Positions 33,553-45,778 of a stretch of 62,000 nt of DNA are shown here, one piece after another. The position numbers and the translations under genes are program-made. The notes beneath the pieces are model-generated. The model did no database searches. It was not told the origin of the DNA and saw nothing but the letters and a program-made list of their open reading frames with translations. Source of the DNA: Symbiodinium natans (taxonomy: Eukaryota > Sar > Dinophyceae > Suessiales > Symbiodiniaceae); assembly GCA_905221605.1 (NCBI GenBank), contig CAJNDS010002744.1, positions 17,501 through 79,500 on the forward strand, in the 5' to 3' direction. Numbering within the stretch: position 1 is the stretch's first letter; every line of letters begins with the position of its first letter.

Positions 33553-33658
33553 GGCTCTTGTTCTACTGATTTTACTGACGTTGCTAACCATATTGCCTTC
33601 TCCAAGCTGACTCAGAACCTGGCTCCTACACTTAAAGCACTGGGGGACCTGAAAAAAG
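33553..33658 (+). CDS. Unidentified plus-strand exon
   Basis: ATGCTGAG acceptor, 106 bases, GTACCC donor. The frame reads GSCSTDFTDVANHIAFSKL followed by TQNLAPTLKALGDLKK. This is one of the few plus-strand segments with both splice boundaries and a clean amphipathic helix. Two minus-strand frames are also open across 33400-33600, so the call is not secure. Function unknown. Confidence 0.42.
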
Positions 33659-34859
33659 GTACCCAGCTTATCGGCACAAGAGGTCAGATCGCAACCTAAG
33701 GCATCAGGGCTTCAGTAGGGTTCTCAGGGTGCTGCACTGTGCTACACATATGCGAGCATCGCAAACAAAACTAAGACATACAGGGAATGCGATTAGGCTG
33801 ATAGTGACTGGTAGAGTAAACAAGTAAACAAACGAAGTAAAAATTTGGAACTCGAGTCAAGGAAAAGTCGAGGACCTCTAGGAAACAAATGGCCACTGAT
33901 CTGCCCTGGCACCCTGGTGGCATCGGAAACGGCCCTGTCCGCGGCCGGCCCTCCCACCTTGCTGCGTTGCACTCTTTCCGCATTCGCGCTCTACTGTAGC
34001 CGTCCAACTTGAGCGAAGTATCGGGCGGAAGTTGACGATACGGCATCATGTTTTTGGAGCACCTGCTAGGGTGCTGCTAACTTTGGGGCCCCCTGCGCCA
34101 GGAAGGGCGGAGACGGTGCTTCCACCTGCCGGTGTGTGATTGTTGGGTTTGGGCTGGCACAAGCTGAGCCACAGTCTCCCAACACGCCCGGCAACCCTAC
34201 CTGAACCCTACCAAACGCTTCCAAAACTCTGACACATCCATGTCAAGCTCCTGAGAGAACAACATCCCTAAACCCCTCACGCCCAACCCCCAAAAGCCCC
34301 CTACACACAAGCCACCACAACACCTCATGCACAAGGCCTGACTCATCTGCTCAGGCTGCAGGGACTCCACACCTGTGCTGCTGGGGGCTGCGGGATGAGG
34401 GGGTGCGGCGGCGCATGAAAGCCTACCCAAGCCACACCGGATTACCAAAGTGAGGCTGGGTTGGCGAATCCCCAAGCTCATGTGCCCGCGATGGCTGCTT
34501 TACGAGCACGCGCAAATTCAAGACACGGTAGCAGGCTAAACTGGTTTTACATCGATAAAGGGCTTTGGGCTTAAACCCTGCTGTTGCTCGTGGACGAAGT
34601 TTGCGTGCATTCTGTTGGGGGGAGGGTGCGTAGAAATGCCGCCTACGGCAACATGCCGCGTCTAGCATCTGGCAGATGCACTTCGGCAGCATTCAGTCAG
34701 CAGCAACAACTTCAAGTACAACCAGTGCAGTGCAGTGACTGGCTTGAATTGCATAGCATTGGCCTGAAAGATCCTAAAAACGCCCGAAGCCTACCATGCT
34801 GAGGCATCGAGTCTGAGCAGCCAACAGGAGCCCCTGCAGTCGGGGCACCTCAGAATGAG

Positions 34860-34918
34860 TTGGTATTGGGGTATTGGGGTATTGGTGTAGTGGGGTATTG
34901 AGGTAGTGGGGTATTTGG
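34860..34918. repeat. GGTATTGGG minisatellite
   Basis: Six to seven imperfect GGTATTGG/GGTAGTGG units in tandem, ending in a G run. Confidence 0.85.
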
Positions 34919-35111
34919 GGGAGGGGGGGGCATTGCAACGGCTGGACTTCTATTCTATCGCTTGATCACCCACTGTTCCAGAACTGAGAAAACTTCGAGA
35001 CTCTACGAACCCAAGCCCAACGAAACCTCAGACGGAAACCGAAACCCTTCACCCCAATGCCTAAAGCCCTTGAAGCCTTAACAACATCTTGCAAACACCA
35101 ACCCCTTACAC

Positions 35112-35193
35112 CCCAAGCGGGCCAAGGGCCTGCGTACAAGCTGTGCTGGGGTCCCAGCTGCAATTCATGGTCTCCCTGAACAAGGGCAGACAC
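35112..35193 (-). CDS. Unidentified exon, 82 bp
   Basis: Bounded by CTTGGCAG and GTGTAAGG. The frame gives VSALVQGDHELQLGPQHSLY followed by AGPWPAW. Both flanks immediately become GGGTTT-type sequence on the minus strand. The short length and good boundaries suggest an internal exon. No domain recognised. Confidence 0.45.
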
Positions 35194-36294
35194 CTGCCAA
35201 GTCTCCCTTAGGCGTGGCTGTTGATAGGGCAGCCCTAAAGGCCCTAAGCCCTCTACTCTACACCTCAAGGCGCGGCTAGGACCCGTGGTCGCTGGGGGCG
35301 CGAGAAAGGGCATCTCGGGTTTCAGGGAAGGGTCTTAGGGCAGCGTGTGGTCACCCTATTGCATGGCGAAGCTGTCCCGAGCCAAACAAGCGGACTATTC
35401 CACGGCACCCTAAACCCTGAACTCCCGCCTCTCGATCGCAACCGTAGCAGAAGGACCTCAGGAACTGGCCAGGGTGACAAATTTATTGGGTTTTGTGGGA
35501 TGATGGAGGGGGAGAAGGTCTATGAGCCAAGGGCTTGAAGGCCGTGGATCTGGGATTGGGATAATTCCTTTCAACCTGAGCGTCCAAAGAGACGCCGCAC
35601 TGTGAGCTGAGACCTCTGCCGTTGGCTCGCCATTGGGAGAGGGTCTTCCGCCCCCCTTCGAGCCGAACTCAGGTACGGACTTTGCTGCGTAGGGTGCAAA
35701 GTTTCGGCAGATGAGGGTATGAGGATACTATATTGGGAGTCCGAGAGAGTATGAATGAAGCCGGGCAGGGACACTAGGCTCACGCAAACCCGGAACACCG
35801 CAAGAAAGGCATTGTTTTCGAGATTTCAACAGCCCTGCCTCAGAAGTCGGCTAAGGTCATGTGGGCAATTTCCTAAACTGAGGCCTCACAGCTGAGGACC
35901 CTGGAGGGGGCCCAAGATTCGGGGTTTAGTCGTTTAAAGGGTGGGGGTGTTGGGGGTGTTGGGGGTTAGGTTGGACAATTGCCTTCTTCGGACCTCAGCA
36001 GTTTAGAGAACCGCCCTGTGAGACGTGAGACTGTGATCAGAGGCCGATTTCTCAAGAAACCTTGGCCCAGCTAAGCCCAACCACCCTAAGCCCTAAGAGT
36101 AGACCAACAAGGAACCCTGATAGCATCCAATGCCTACGTTGGAGGGGGGTCTGCGTCAGTCAAGGCTTGACAATCGCGTCCCAGTCTGACTCGGTTCGAC
36201 CGGCAAAGTCGGCAATCCTCGCAACTTGCATTCTCCAATGTTGAGGCTTTAAACCACTAAATGGGAAATTTGGAGGGGTTTAACCTCCAAAGGA

Positions 36295-36421
36295 GCCGTG
36301 AAGTATTGCAAGATGATGTTCACCCAGATCCATTGAGGTGTCGATCCCTCCTCCACGCCCCTTACGCGAAGTGGAAAGTTGATTCCTTCGGTGCTGGACC
36401 GTCTTCGATCCTCTTCGTGGT
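36295..36421 (-). CDS. Unidentified exon, 127 bp
   Basis: After a GCCGTAG acceptor the frame reads HEEDRRRSSTEGINFPLRVR, then GVEEGSTPQWIWVNIILQYF and TAPLE, ending at a GTTAAA donor. The charged start followed by an aromatic, hydrophobic helix could be a membrane-proximal or packing segment. The other frames have stops or poorer sequence. Family unknown. Confidence 0.45.
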
Positions 36422-36974
36422 CTACGGCGCGGGATCGCTAAAGGCACCGTCTGCAACATGAGAGCAACACCCAGCTTCACGCAACCTCGGCAGTCCTCGG
36501 GAGCCGACTGCCCATCTCCTTGTGAGGCCTCGAGATCTGCTTTGGATTGCTTTGGGGGTTCCAGGCTTTCGGGTACTCTTTTTGTTAGCCCTTAAGAGCT
36601 TGGCTGCGCGGTTTTCAGGTGTGAGGGTGTGTAGGGCTGCGGAAGTTCTACGGCTGGACCCAGAACTTCCATCCATTCTGGGCTTGGCGGAGCGAATGTG
36701 GGGCTCCATGGGTTTCGGGTTTACCCGTTTACCCCTTTTACAATAAAGTATCTTTCATACTCGAACCCCTATTGACAAAAAGTCCTTCAAAAAATAGCAT
36801 TCAGCTGTCAAGCTGGAACCCTGGATCCCGCAGCAGGGAACCTTAAAGCCCCTGCACATCGCTTCACTGATCCAACCAACACGTAGGCTGGCAAGTTCCG
36901 AGATTCTGAGATCTGCTGATCTGCGCTCTGTCCAAGCACACTTGTGATGCCGCACAGGGACCGATTCTATTGTG

Positions 36975-37013
36975 ATATATATATATATATACATACATAC
37001 ATACATACATACA

Positions 37014-37048
<35 letters not shown>

Positions 37049-37049
37049 G

Positions 37050-37085
<36 letters not shown>

Positions 37086-37088
37086 CGT
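36975..37088. repeat. Compound TA / CATA / TG microsatellite
   Basis: AT repeats pass into about 14 CATA units, then AT again, then a GT run. All six frames across it are low complexity. Confidence 0.95.
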
Positions 37089-37119
37089 GTGTTAAAAAAT
37101 GTCGTGTATATCTATATGG

Positions 37120-37701
37120 TAGACAATGGTATGCAATATGTGCTTCAGAGGTGGTGAAGCAACCTTGTGTTTTGTCAACGAGAAATTGTAGTATGCTTTC
37201 GCGCTTCTTAAAGTGCCCAACCAATCTCAAGCCAGGGAGGCCGGTGGAACTTGAGGACCCGGCATTCGCAACTTCATCACTCGACCGGCGGACGAGTTCT
37301 GCGAGAGCCGGAACTTCAGGGCCTCGCGGGGGTACGGGTTCACTTGGACAGCAGAGTCCCAAAGTCGTCCTAAGTCAGAAACGTGCTAGAGCTTCTGCAA
37401 ACAGACCACACACACTCTTTCCAACCCTCTGCCCCGCGGAGTCCCGCCCGGCCTGTCGATCGACCTCCTCCTCATCCCATGCACGCGGATCGATCGAGGG
37501 CTTGGTGTTCTGCAGTCTCTGCAGCAGAGCCTGAGGGCTACAACAGCTACAAGGACCCCGCCTTGCACAGCGAGATGTCACAAGTGCTTCGGATTTGGAT
37601 CTTGTGCGCTTCAGCTCACAGCCGACCTTACCCTTGTTGGCAAGCGAGGTGAACAGAACGGCGCCCGGTGCTTCTGCTAATGCAGAAGAGTGCAGTAACA
37701 A
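37120..37701 (-). CDS. Hypothetical coding segment interrupted by one TGA
   Basis: The same minus frame is open from 37701 to 37378 (108 codons, including ALLQRLQNTKPSIDPRAWDE and GKSVCGLFAEALARF). After a single TGA at 37377-37375 it is open again to beyond 37150 (EVPALAELVRRSSDEVANAG, HFKKRESILQFLVDK). The stop sits next to a CTGACTTAG acceptor-like site, so a short intron removing it is likely; a donor-like GTTGGAAAG lies at about 37425. Alternatively this is a decaying gene. No family recognised. Confidence 0.42.
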
Positions 37702-37719
37702 GTCGATTGCGGGTTTCGG

Positions 37720-39490
37720 GGCCTAGGCGCCGAGGGGCCTGGGGATGAAGATGCTCAAAAATCCAACAAATGCCCCGTATAGCCGTGTAGCATCTTCGCA
37801 AACTTTGCTTCTGTGAAAGTGCTCGGTGGAGCGAGGATGATGGGTGGAGCCCTGCCTGGTTTTCCGCCGCGATTCGCCCTGCTTCCCTCCGCTGTGATTC
37901 GCCATGAAGGCCTCCAGGCACATCCAGGGCTGCGTTCAAACGACGTGGGGTTTGGCGTTTGGAGTGGGCTTGCACTGCTTACACCTTCAACCCCTACACT
38001 GAAGGGCAGTCGGGAACTCGAGAAGCCGTTCACGCCAGGGTTCCGGAGTCTGAGAGTTCCCACTCTGAACCCACCAATCCCTAAACTCCCACACCCCAGA
38101 ATCTCCCCAAATCCTAAACCCCAAAACGCTACGCCCCAACTCCCCGACTCCCCAAACGGAAGACTGCAGTTCACGCTCGGCTTCAGACTGCGCGGGCGCG
38201 TGGCGGTACTCATCTGTGCATCGCTGATCTGTGCAAGAATCACGGTTGAGGGTTCGGGGTTTAGGGTTTTGGGGTGTAGGGCCCTTCCTCTGCAGCTAAG
38301 TATGGTTTAGGTAGAAATAAGCTTTACATGATTTACAGAGCAAAAGCCCCCAGGGCCTGCGATGGCTTGGTGTCGATGTTCAACATCTTCTGAAGCAGGA
38401 TGCGGTTCTCGAGCTGAAGGGCAGGCCAGGCTCTCACGGCTAGGCGCGAAGTGGGTTTAGGGTTTATGGGGTTTGCAGGGCTGCGGCTCGCGCCACGACA
38501 TGTTTACCGCCTACTTTGATGTACAACATCTTCTTGATCAATGCCAGTCGTCACTGAAAGCATGATGCCAGTGCTTGTGACGCCAGAGTCATGTGAATAA
38601 TGGTGATGAGCTCCCATGACACCGGCCATCTGTAGGTCGGGTCAAGGGCAATACGCGGTCGCTACTCGCAGAACTTGTTCATGGTTAGCGCCGTGCCAAG
38701 GGAGGAAGCAGCATGAATGACACAAGTTGATGACTTCCTGGCACCAGACACTTGCAGAGGACAGCTCTGAAAATGAGTGGTCCAATCCGATTCTTCTGGA
38801 GTTTCTAGCTGTGACCACGCCCAAACCTTCAATACCCTTCCCCCCCCCTTCACCCCCCTTCACCCCCCCCCCCCCCCCCCCCCCCCCAAACCCCTGGGGC
38901 TGAAACGCCCCCTTCGGCCCTGAAGCCTTCTTCAGAGCTTTTGCCCTTGGCTGCCCCCTGGGACGTTCCTGGGATCCCCCCTATACAAGCGTTCACAGCT
39001 TAACACAACCCAGTAACGACGTTCCCGCTGAGTCTTGCCCAGCTCCCCGACCGACGCCGCCTAAACTCTGCATCCAGGCTTGAATTGGCTTGTCAAGAAT
39101 CACTGGCCTGAATTTCTGCAGCACGGTCCTGGCAACACGAGAGCTGGTGTGAACTGTTCATCCTACTAAGCCGTTGGGATATTCCATATCTTTCGATGGC
39201 AGAGGACGCGGGGAAAATGCATACTCAGGGCGCACTCCTCTTTCGGGTAGACCTGGCCGATCGCACCCCAGAGGCTCCCTGGAGCCCTCGAGCCACTGAG
39301 CCCCGAGGCGCTAGAGTCCGCTAGAGGCCCTTGGGACCCAAGATGACCTTAACAGCACACCAACTTGAAAAACACCCTCCGAATCACCTGAAAGACCCTC
39401 ATTACACGGAGAGCGCTCCGCAAAATGCAAAGCCGAAGCTCCGCAAACTCTCCGAAACGAAGCCTGACCCCCAAAAAGATCCCGCTTTTC
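37720..39490. other. Open minus frames without domains; poly(C)
   Basis: Three minus frames are open across 37720-37975 and cannot be ranked. A frame at 38642-38863 is open beside the poly(C) tract. CCCTAAACTCCC-type units occur at 38070-38150. Confidence 0.35.
38863..38887. repeat. Poly(C) homopolymer, 25 bp
   Basis: Uninterrupted plus-strand C run preceded by CCCCCCTTCA repeats. Confidence 0.92.
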
Positions 39491-39497
39491 GGTTCAC

Positions 39498-39572
39498 CGC
39501 CGCCTCCTGCAGCTTCCTGGTCTTCAGCTTATTCCGCAGATGCGTGTGCTCCTTCGGTTGCTTGGCATCCAC
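39498..39572 (-). CDS. Basic coiled-coil exon, 25 codons
   Basis: Runs from GGATTCAG to GTGAAC, exactly 75 bases in phase 0. Encodes VDAKQPKEHTHLRNKLKTRK plus LQEAA, a basic amphipathic helix. It could be a coiled-coil or nuclear-localisation segment; the rest of the gene was not found. Confidence 0.45.
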
Positions 39573-40599
39573 CTGAATCCACAGGCAAAGAGACTCTAAA
39601 TTCAAAAAACCACCTGGGCTTGGAGGCTTCGGGTTCAGGACCCTCCTGGGTTTGCCATAACTTCGGGGAGCCTTGAGGCCCTGCTTGCTGTGCCTGCGTG
39701 GATTTGGGTGCCGATCTACATTCTCTGGGCCCTTCTGGGTACCAGCTCATCTTGGCACTCATTGTTCTATTGGCTTGACCCTTAGCAGATAGAACTCTTG
39801 AAGGATTAAGAACCCCAAAGCAAAAGACAACAAGACAGAGAGAGAGAGAGAAGCCCCAAACCCTAAACCTAAACCACACTCTGTCACTTCACTCCCTTCG
39901 CTGTGTCCAGGTCCCCAGCGAGACCCCGGGTGCTTTCCAGCGCTTGGAGATGCTTCTCATGCCCTCAGTTCATGGTGGAGGCTGACCCCGATTTCCGAAA
40001 CTTTGAATCAAGGAAACCCATGTCAGGCCAGGCACTTGGCCCAGTCGTCTGAATACGATCAGAGCATCCTGAACCCCAAGCTCTACACCCCCACACTGAC
40101 ACACACAAGACCCCCGCGGCGTAGCTCTGTCCGCTCGGCCACTAAGCGATTGCAGGTGGACCTTGGCCACAAGGCGGAGGGGTTCGGCATGTAACGTGTG
40201 CAGCCGAGCCCCTGTAGCAAAAAGTGCTGCACGCGTAAACGGCCCTCAAAAAATGATACGGTGAAACACGCTGGACGCTTGAGCCTTTGAAGCCCTGCAC
40301 AAAACCCCAATCACGCAACCCGACAGACCCCTCAAAAAAAGACCCTCAGAAAGACCACTCATCGAACCCCCTCAGCAGAGCATCCGGGCATGTTCCAGAG
40401 GTTGCCTTGGAATTTCGGCATCCCCTTGGCCCTGCAGAGGTTGGCTTCAGGGGCTTTTGAGAGCCTTTGGGGCTTACAAGGGATTAAGTCGATTAAGGGC
40501 TCAGATTCAAGAGGTTTAGGCGGATTCGGAGGTTTAGGAGGTTTTTGAGGTGTTTTGTATGTGAACCACGAAAACAGCAGCAAGAAGGGAGGTCCCCGG

Positions 40600-40687
40600 A
40601 TCTGTTCCGAGGACATGTTGCCAGGTTTCTTCTTGTGTTGAAGCACTTGTTCACTGCGGCGCCTCTCTCCAGCAGCCCGGTTAGGAC
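40600..40687 (-). CDS. Possible ankyrin-repeat exon
   Basis: A TTGTAG acceptor is followed by VLTGLLERGAAVNKCFNTRR. LLERGAAVN fits the second-helix end and turn of an ankyrin repeat, but the expected TPLH motif does not follow. A different open frame (SEQVLQHKKKPGNMSSEQIR) overlaps. Low confidence. Confidence 0.28.
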
Positions 40688-40989
40688 CTACAAGAACGAA
40701 GAAACTGCAAACCCCTGGGCGCCTGCCCCCCGCGGGCCGCCGCCCAGAGGAGAGCGGACTCACGCACCCGAGTCTACGGAAACTTGAGCCAAAGACGAAA
40801 CGGGTTGCTGGATCTGAGGGCCTAGGGTTGAGGCCCTCAACTCCCCGACAACCCGACATCCCCCAAAAGCATGGTGGGTCTTCAGAACTTAGGGGTCCTC
40901 GGCTCAGGGTTCCAGTGTTCTAGGGCTCCAGCTGCTGTTGGAAGGCATCGGGTGGGCAGATGTAAGGGGGAGTTGTTCTGAAGTGCAGG

Positions 40990-42360
40990 GGGTTTGGGGG
41001 GGGGGGGGTCAGCAGCTGCAAGTGACACACTCGGCGGAAGCCTCCAAAGCACTGGAGTAGCAGGTCAAAAAAGGCTGTGAGAGGGAGTTGTCGAGCCTAA
41101 GTCTAAGCCCTTCTAGTCCTTGCTTCCCACAAGGTCGGCCATTCCCCGAGGTTTGGGGTTTGGGAGGTGTCGTCGTGAGCTGCAAGTCTGCTCCTTTTGA
41201 CTCTTCGGCTATGCTAGGCCATGCAGCACGCAGGCACTGATGCCTCGCTGAGGTGCAAAGAATGTTCGAAGCCCAGTTCGGTTGTGTGCTACCAAATGTC
41301 ATCTGCCAGATAGAGCGAGCACCTGATCGGCCTGATCGTGCATCATGTTTCAGAGGCACTCGGCCGCCCCGAGTCTACGCCATCTACGCAAGGGGGCTTG
41401 CATCTGCTGAACACCCGATGCACCTCAGCAAAGCGAAGCTCAGACTCAGCGCAGCAAACCACAGGTGAAGGCGTAAAGCAGTAGCATAGGTACCGTGGGT
41501 CTCCAAAAGGTTGGAGGGCCTCGCAGGCCCTTGCCCATTGGCCCAAGGTTCGCCGACAGTTCGCCGCTGCCGTGGCAGACCCCAGCCCAAATCCGAAACA
41601 CGATGACCCACTGGAGCAAGACATCACAAGGGTACATGGGAGAGGAAGGGATTGCCTCAAGAACCTTCATCTTCATACTTCTTGAGAAGAAGTCACCAAG
41701 CCGACTTCCAGTGGAATTTGGGCAGGGGCTCCAAGGCGTTGAGGAGCTAGATTTCAGCATGAGCGGTGCACAGCTCAGCTCCCGAAGAGGACCCTGCAAC
41801 AGGTGGGTAGAGGTTCTGCGGTATGAGCGGCATAACTGGGCTGTAGGGCCTCGAAGCTCGCTGATGCGTTTAGGGTAGCCGAAACTTTGGAATCTGACGA
41901 CTCAGAGCTGAAGCTTAATTGCAAGATGGGCCGTGGCCTCCATGTCATCTCGCCAGCTTGGACGCTGCGAGGCAGGCGATGAACACGACGAGGAGCGCCA
42001 GGACAGCGCGTTGCCTCTTCGGGAAACGGATCACATGTGGGTCTCAGGGTTGGCTTTTGCAAACACCTTTAGAAACACGACGTCTGGCATGCCGAGTTGT
42101 GCGCTTGTTCAAACTCAATCTTCCAACGTCACAGCACCAGCCCTTGGAGCCGAGGCTCTTGTCTAAAACAATCACAGCGTATCACAACCTAATCGCGCCA
42201 TCTTCACACCCTCAGACCTCGGGGAAGATGCCAAGACATGCAAATCAAGCACAAACGAGCACAACGCAAAAGGCTTACTGTAAGAACATGTAAGAACTGC
42301 ATGCCCTACGGTGGGAAAGATTTACGGACCAGGTTCATGCTGGATTCATGCTGTTAGTGG
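40990..42360. other. Open minus frames without recognised domains
   Basis: Frames at 41009-41359 (SIWQMTFGSTQPNWASNILC), 41343-41799 and 41775-42062 are protein-like in composition but overlap one another in different phases, and no splice pair was resolved. Confidence 0.35.
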
Positions 42361-42363
42361 GTA

Positions 42364-42910
42364 TTAACAGCGTTCATGTTTTACGTTCGTTCTGCCAAAA
42401 CTGCCTCTGCAAGCAATAGCGGAAGCACTTTTCCTATGAAAGCCTCTGGTATACGGCAGTTGTAGACTCTTGGGGAAATGGTTGCCATATTGGTGAATAA
42501 TGCCACTGAGCATGTGCGGGGCATTCATGTTGCAGGGCCGCGCGAACGAGGGAGCGGAGGGTGCTGAATCCATCGCATGTGCATCTGCAGCAACTGGGTT
42601 TTCCTGAGAACGCCAAAGTTTCATGCAAATTTCCAGCATCACATTGGTCAAAAGGCAAAGCTTCGCAAGATTCTGCCGAAACCAAGCCAGATGCATTTCC
42701 GGGCTTGCGAAAATGCATTCGCCATTGGTTGTGCTCGAAAACCAAACTTGTCTGCAAGCGGCTGCTACTGTTGCCCAGAGCCAGAACAGATGAGAAACAC
42801 CGGGAAGCAATACTTGCGTCTCGAATAGCTTGCCTTGAATCAGGTTCGGATGCGTTGCGAGGCAAACAGAACACACCGGTGCAAACCATTGAGCGTGCAT
42901 GAAAACACAT
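42364..42910. other. 550-bp region open in three frames on two strands
   Basis: Minus frames of 178 and 158 codons and a plus frame of 113 codons overlap here, without microsatellite sequence to explain it. None has a domain I recognise. No terminal inverted repeats were found. It may hold one exon plus chance frames. Confidence 0.4.
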
Positions 42911-43129
42911 TCCTTTTTGTTGGGGAAATCACACGGGCTTACATGTTTCTAACACTTACGCACAAGTAAATCACAAACTACACGGAGGAGATGCCCAGAT
43001 TTTTGTGCACCCTTGGCGCGCACACACACACACGTGAGTTTTTTGAGCATGGTTCATCTTCAAGGCCCAAGAATGGCCTTCGGCCGTGGCTGTGCGAACG
43101 GTTGTCCGTGGCCGCAAGTGGAGTACGGA

Positions 43130-43270
43130 CAAAGAAAGTCGAAAAGTCGAAAAGTCGAAAAGTCGAAAAGTGGATTTGGACAAGAGCTTCGCGCACAAAG
43201 TCCGACAAGTTCCGAAAAGTCGAAAAGTCAAAAAGTCGAAAAGTGGAAAAGCAAAAAAATGAAACGCGTA
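43130..43270. repeat. GTCGAAAA tandem repeat cluster 1
   Basis: Four perfect GTCGAAAA(A) units followed by diverged copies (AAAAGTCAAAAAGTCG). Minus-strand frames read as TFRLFDFS repeats, which is an artefact. Confidence 0.9.
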
Positions 43271-43617
43271 AAAGCCGGTAAAGCCCAGATAAGTCGAGAA
43301 CTTGCGACAAGCGTCTGAAAGTCGAAACGTGAGCGAGGGGGGGGCGGGGGTGGACTGGATGCCGAAAGCGAGCAGCATGCAGCGGCTTGTGGTTGAGGAT
43401 ATAAGAAGAAGACTTGTCTGGTTTATAGAGTTGAGGACTGGGGCTTGAAAGTGTCAGGTCGTAAGGTTGAAAGCCTATAAGGTCGAGCGTGACGTTTTGG
43501 TTAGTGGTTCGTTGAAGAGACTGGAGAATCGCGATGTTCCTTGGCTGGAACAACTTCCTTTCTTTGTTTTTCTGTTCGTGGTGCGTAGGAATACCGTTTT
43601 GGGTCCAAGGGGGAGGA

Positions 43618-43732
43618 GTCCGAAAAGTCGAAAACCCGAAAAGTCCCGAAAAGTCCCGAAAAGTCAAAAAGTCGAAAAGTCGAGAACTTTTTGACTTTTC
43701 GACTTTTTGACTTTTCGATTTTGTTTTTTGAA
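43618..43732. repeat. GTCGAAAA cluster 2 with perfect 25-bp inverted repeat
   Basis: The same unit recurs (GAAAAGTCCC, AAAAGTCAAAAAGTCG) and then inverts. Bases 43657-43681 are the exact reverse complement of 43693-43717, with an 11-base spacer, giving a strong hairpin or cruciform. Confidence 0.92.
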
Positions 43733-43739
43733 TCTCCGC

Positions 43740-45380
43740 TTAATTGAAAGAACGGGGTCATGGCCGTGGGGTCCAGGGGCGCGTGCAAGAAACTTGAAGG
43801 AACTCTACGCAAATCTTCAGCCCAAAGGATTGCAAGGTTTTGCCGTTAAAACAGCCGAATTCTGAAGCTTATTCCAATCGCAAATGTCGTGCCACGGGGG
43901 GTGAGCGCATCCGGAAGTTTGGGGCTTCTGGGTGTGACTTTCTGCTTGGTTGTCTTGGAAGTTTGGTGGTTACAGGTTCTCAAAATGCCTGCGAAGTCTC
44001 AAGCTTCGGGCTTTCTTAAGCACGGATTCTTGATTCCTTGGACATCAGTTTTCCTCCCACGGAGCATGCGGCCTGCATTCGTCTCGTAATTCCAAGCCCA
44101 AGACATGAACAATCCTCAGCGGAGCCCCTCCTCACCTTTTGTGGTTATCATCCGTGAAGGCAAGCGTGACGACCCAGAGCATAGTTGCATCAGCGCAGCA
44201 ATTCCGACTCCAGTAACTCTAGTAGAACTTAGTATAGGTCACAGCTGAGACTGGCCTCAGCTCGGTGTCTACCTGCTCCGGGTGCGCCTCAGAAATCACA
44301 GCAGCTTTCAGCAGAGCCGAGAGGTTCTTGGGAGTTGGATGACAACGCTGGCTCCACAGCGGGCACACAGCGCGCCTGAAAGGTGCCGGCTGACTTCACA
44401 GCCTTCTCAGCAGGCGCTCGCTTGCCTCGCGCCGTGAGTTTTGGGGTTCAGAGATGCTCAAGCTTCCAAGACGTGAAATTCAAGGCACCTTGAGGCGCAA
44501 GTCCTCAGCAGATCTGCCCCAAAAGGTCAACCCCAAAATTGTGCAAGGCCTTTCGGCGCTTTCTGTGGCGGCTTGGCCACCACAGCCTGCTTCTGGCATG
44601 CCTGGCGCAAACATGCACAAACTGAACCGAGACCCTGAGCTCATTTCAAAAGTGAATGCTCCTGGAAAAACTCTTTCGGTGTCTCGCGCGGCTATATACA
44701 CAGCCAACCATCGAGGCAAAAATGGCGTTCTGGCTTAGGGCTTTATAGGGCTTGGCGACTGACAATATTTCGAGTGTCACCGTAGGATTCCGACTGAGCT
44801 TGACCGGGCCTGCGCCATTTCTACGGCCCATGAAGCCCGTCGGCAGCAGAACCCAGCGAGCCGCCTCACAGCCAACCCTCCGCAAATATGGGGGGGCTCA
44901 GTAAGTGTGTGAGGGTGAGGGTGACAACTACCCGATAAACAGTGCCATCTTATCAGGCTTGACGACTTCAGGTTTTGGCGGCATTGAAACATCTATTGCT
45001 TACTACGCCTCCCGAAAGGCTCAGTCAAACTGCTCTGGGCCACCTGATTCTGGCGATCATGCTCCCACTTGTTGTTCAAACCGGGCTTCAATTGAATGCA
45101 GCTCGGTTTAGGTCTACTTCTGGGGCGTCACGTGAAAGCAGCATCCACTGAACCTCTCCGAACTTAAGCCCAGTTCAGTCGTTCCCCGCCTGTACCAGGG
45201 CCGACCTAAGGCTTTTGTCTTCTGGGCAGAGGCTTCAGCAATCCAGGAACGCATCTTGAGGTTTGAATCCTGGGCACCCCCCGTGGCACCGGTAGTGCAA
45301 GAATTACTTTGTCTACTGCTTTTTTACAATTACACTTGACAAAATTGCAGGGCGGTCACAGCGACAGCAGTGCAAGCACG
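43740..45380. other. No assignable gene; ambiguous 44.45-44.74 kb frames
   Basis: At 44454-44738 both strands are open and plausible (plus LPQKVNPKIVQGLSALSV; minus RDTERVFPGAFTFEMSSGSR), without splice support for either. Confidence 0.35.
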
Positions 45381-45778
45381 GGCGCTAGTCTCCCAGGCCG
45401 ACTGTGGACTACTGGATTCGCTATGCTCAACTCTGTCAACTCCATGTGCGCCGTAAGACTTTAGACACAGCTTCTCTGAAGCGAGCAGCTTCGCAAATCC
45501 AAACAAAACACCCTGACTTTACAACTCCCAGGCTGTGGCGAAGCCGGCTCAGTAAAATGCGTGCAATGCATCAAGCTACAAATGCATCAACATAGATAGG
45601 ACGAATTTAACACCACGCAGACTCTATAGATGCAGCACCACTTCTATTTGTTTTGACAAATTTTCACTAAATCAGACAAGTTCATACTAGAATTACAAAG
45701 ACTGCCATGAGCATGCCTCCACGTCTAGCTCTGATAGCCGTTGTTCATGGGCGGTCTCAAAAAAACGAGCGCTCTTCC

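Noticed and set aside
42978-43667. Minus ORF of 229 codons with TFRLFDFSTFR repeats
   Set aside because: Produced by the GTCGAAAA tandem repeat; the repeats cover most of the frame and the rest has no domain.
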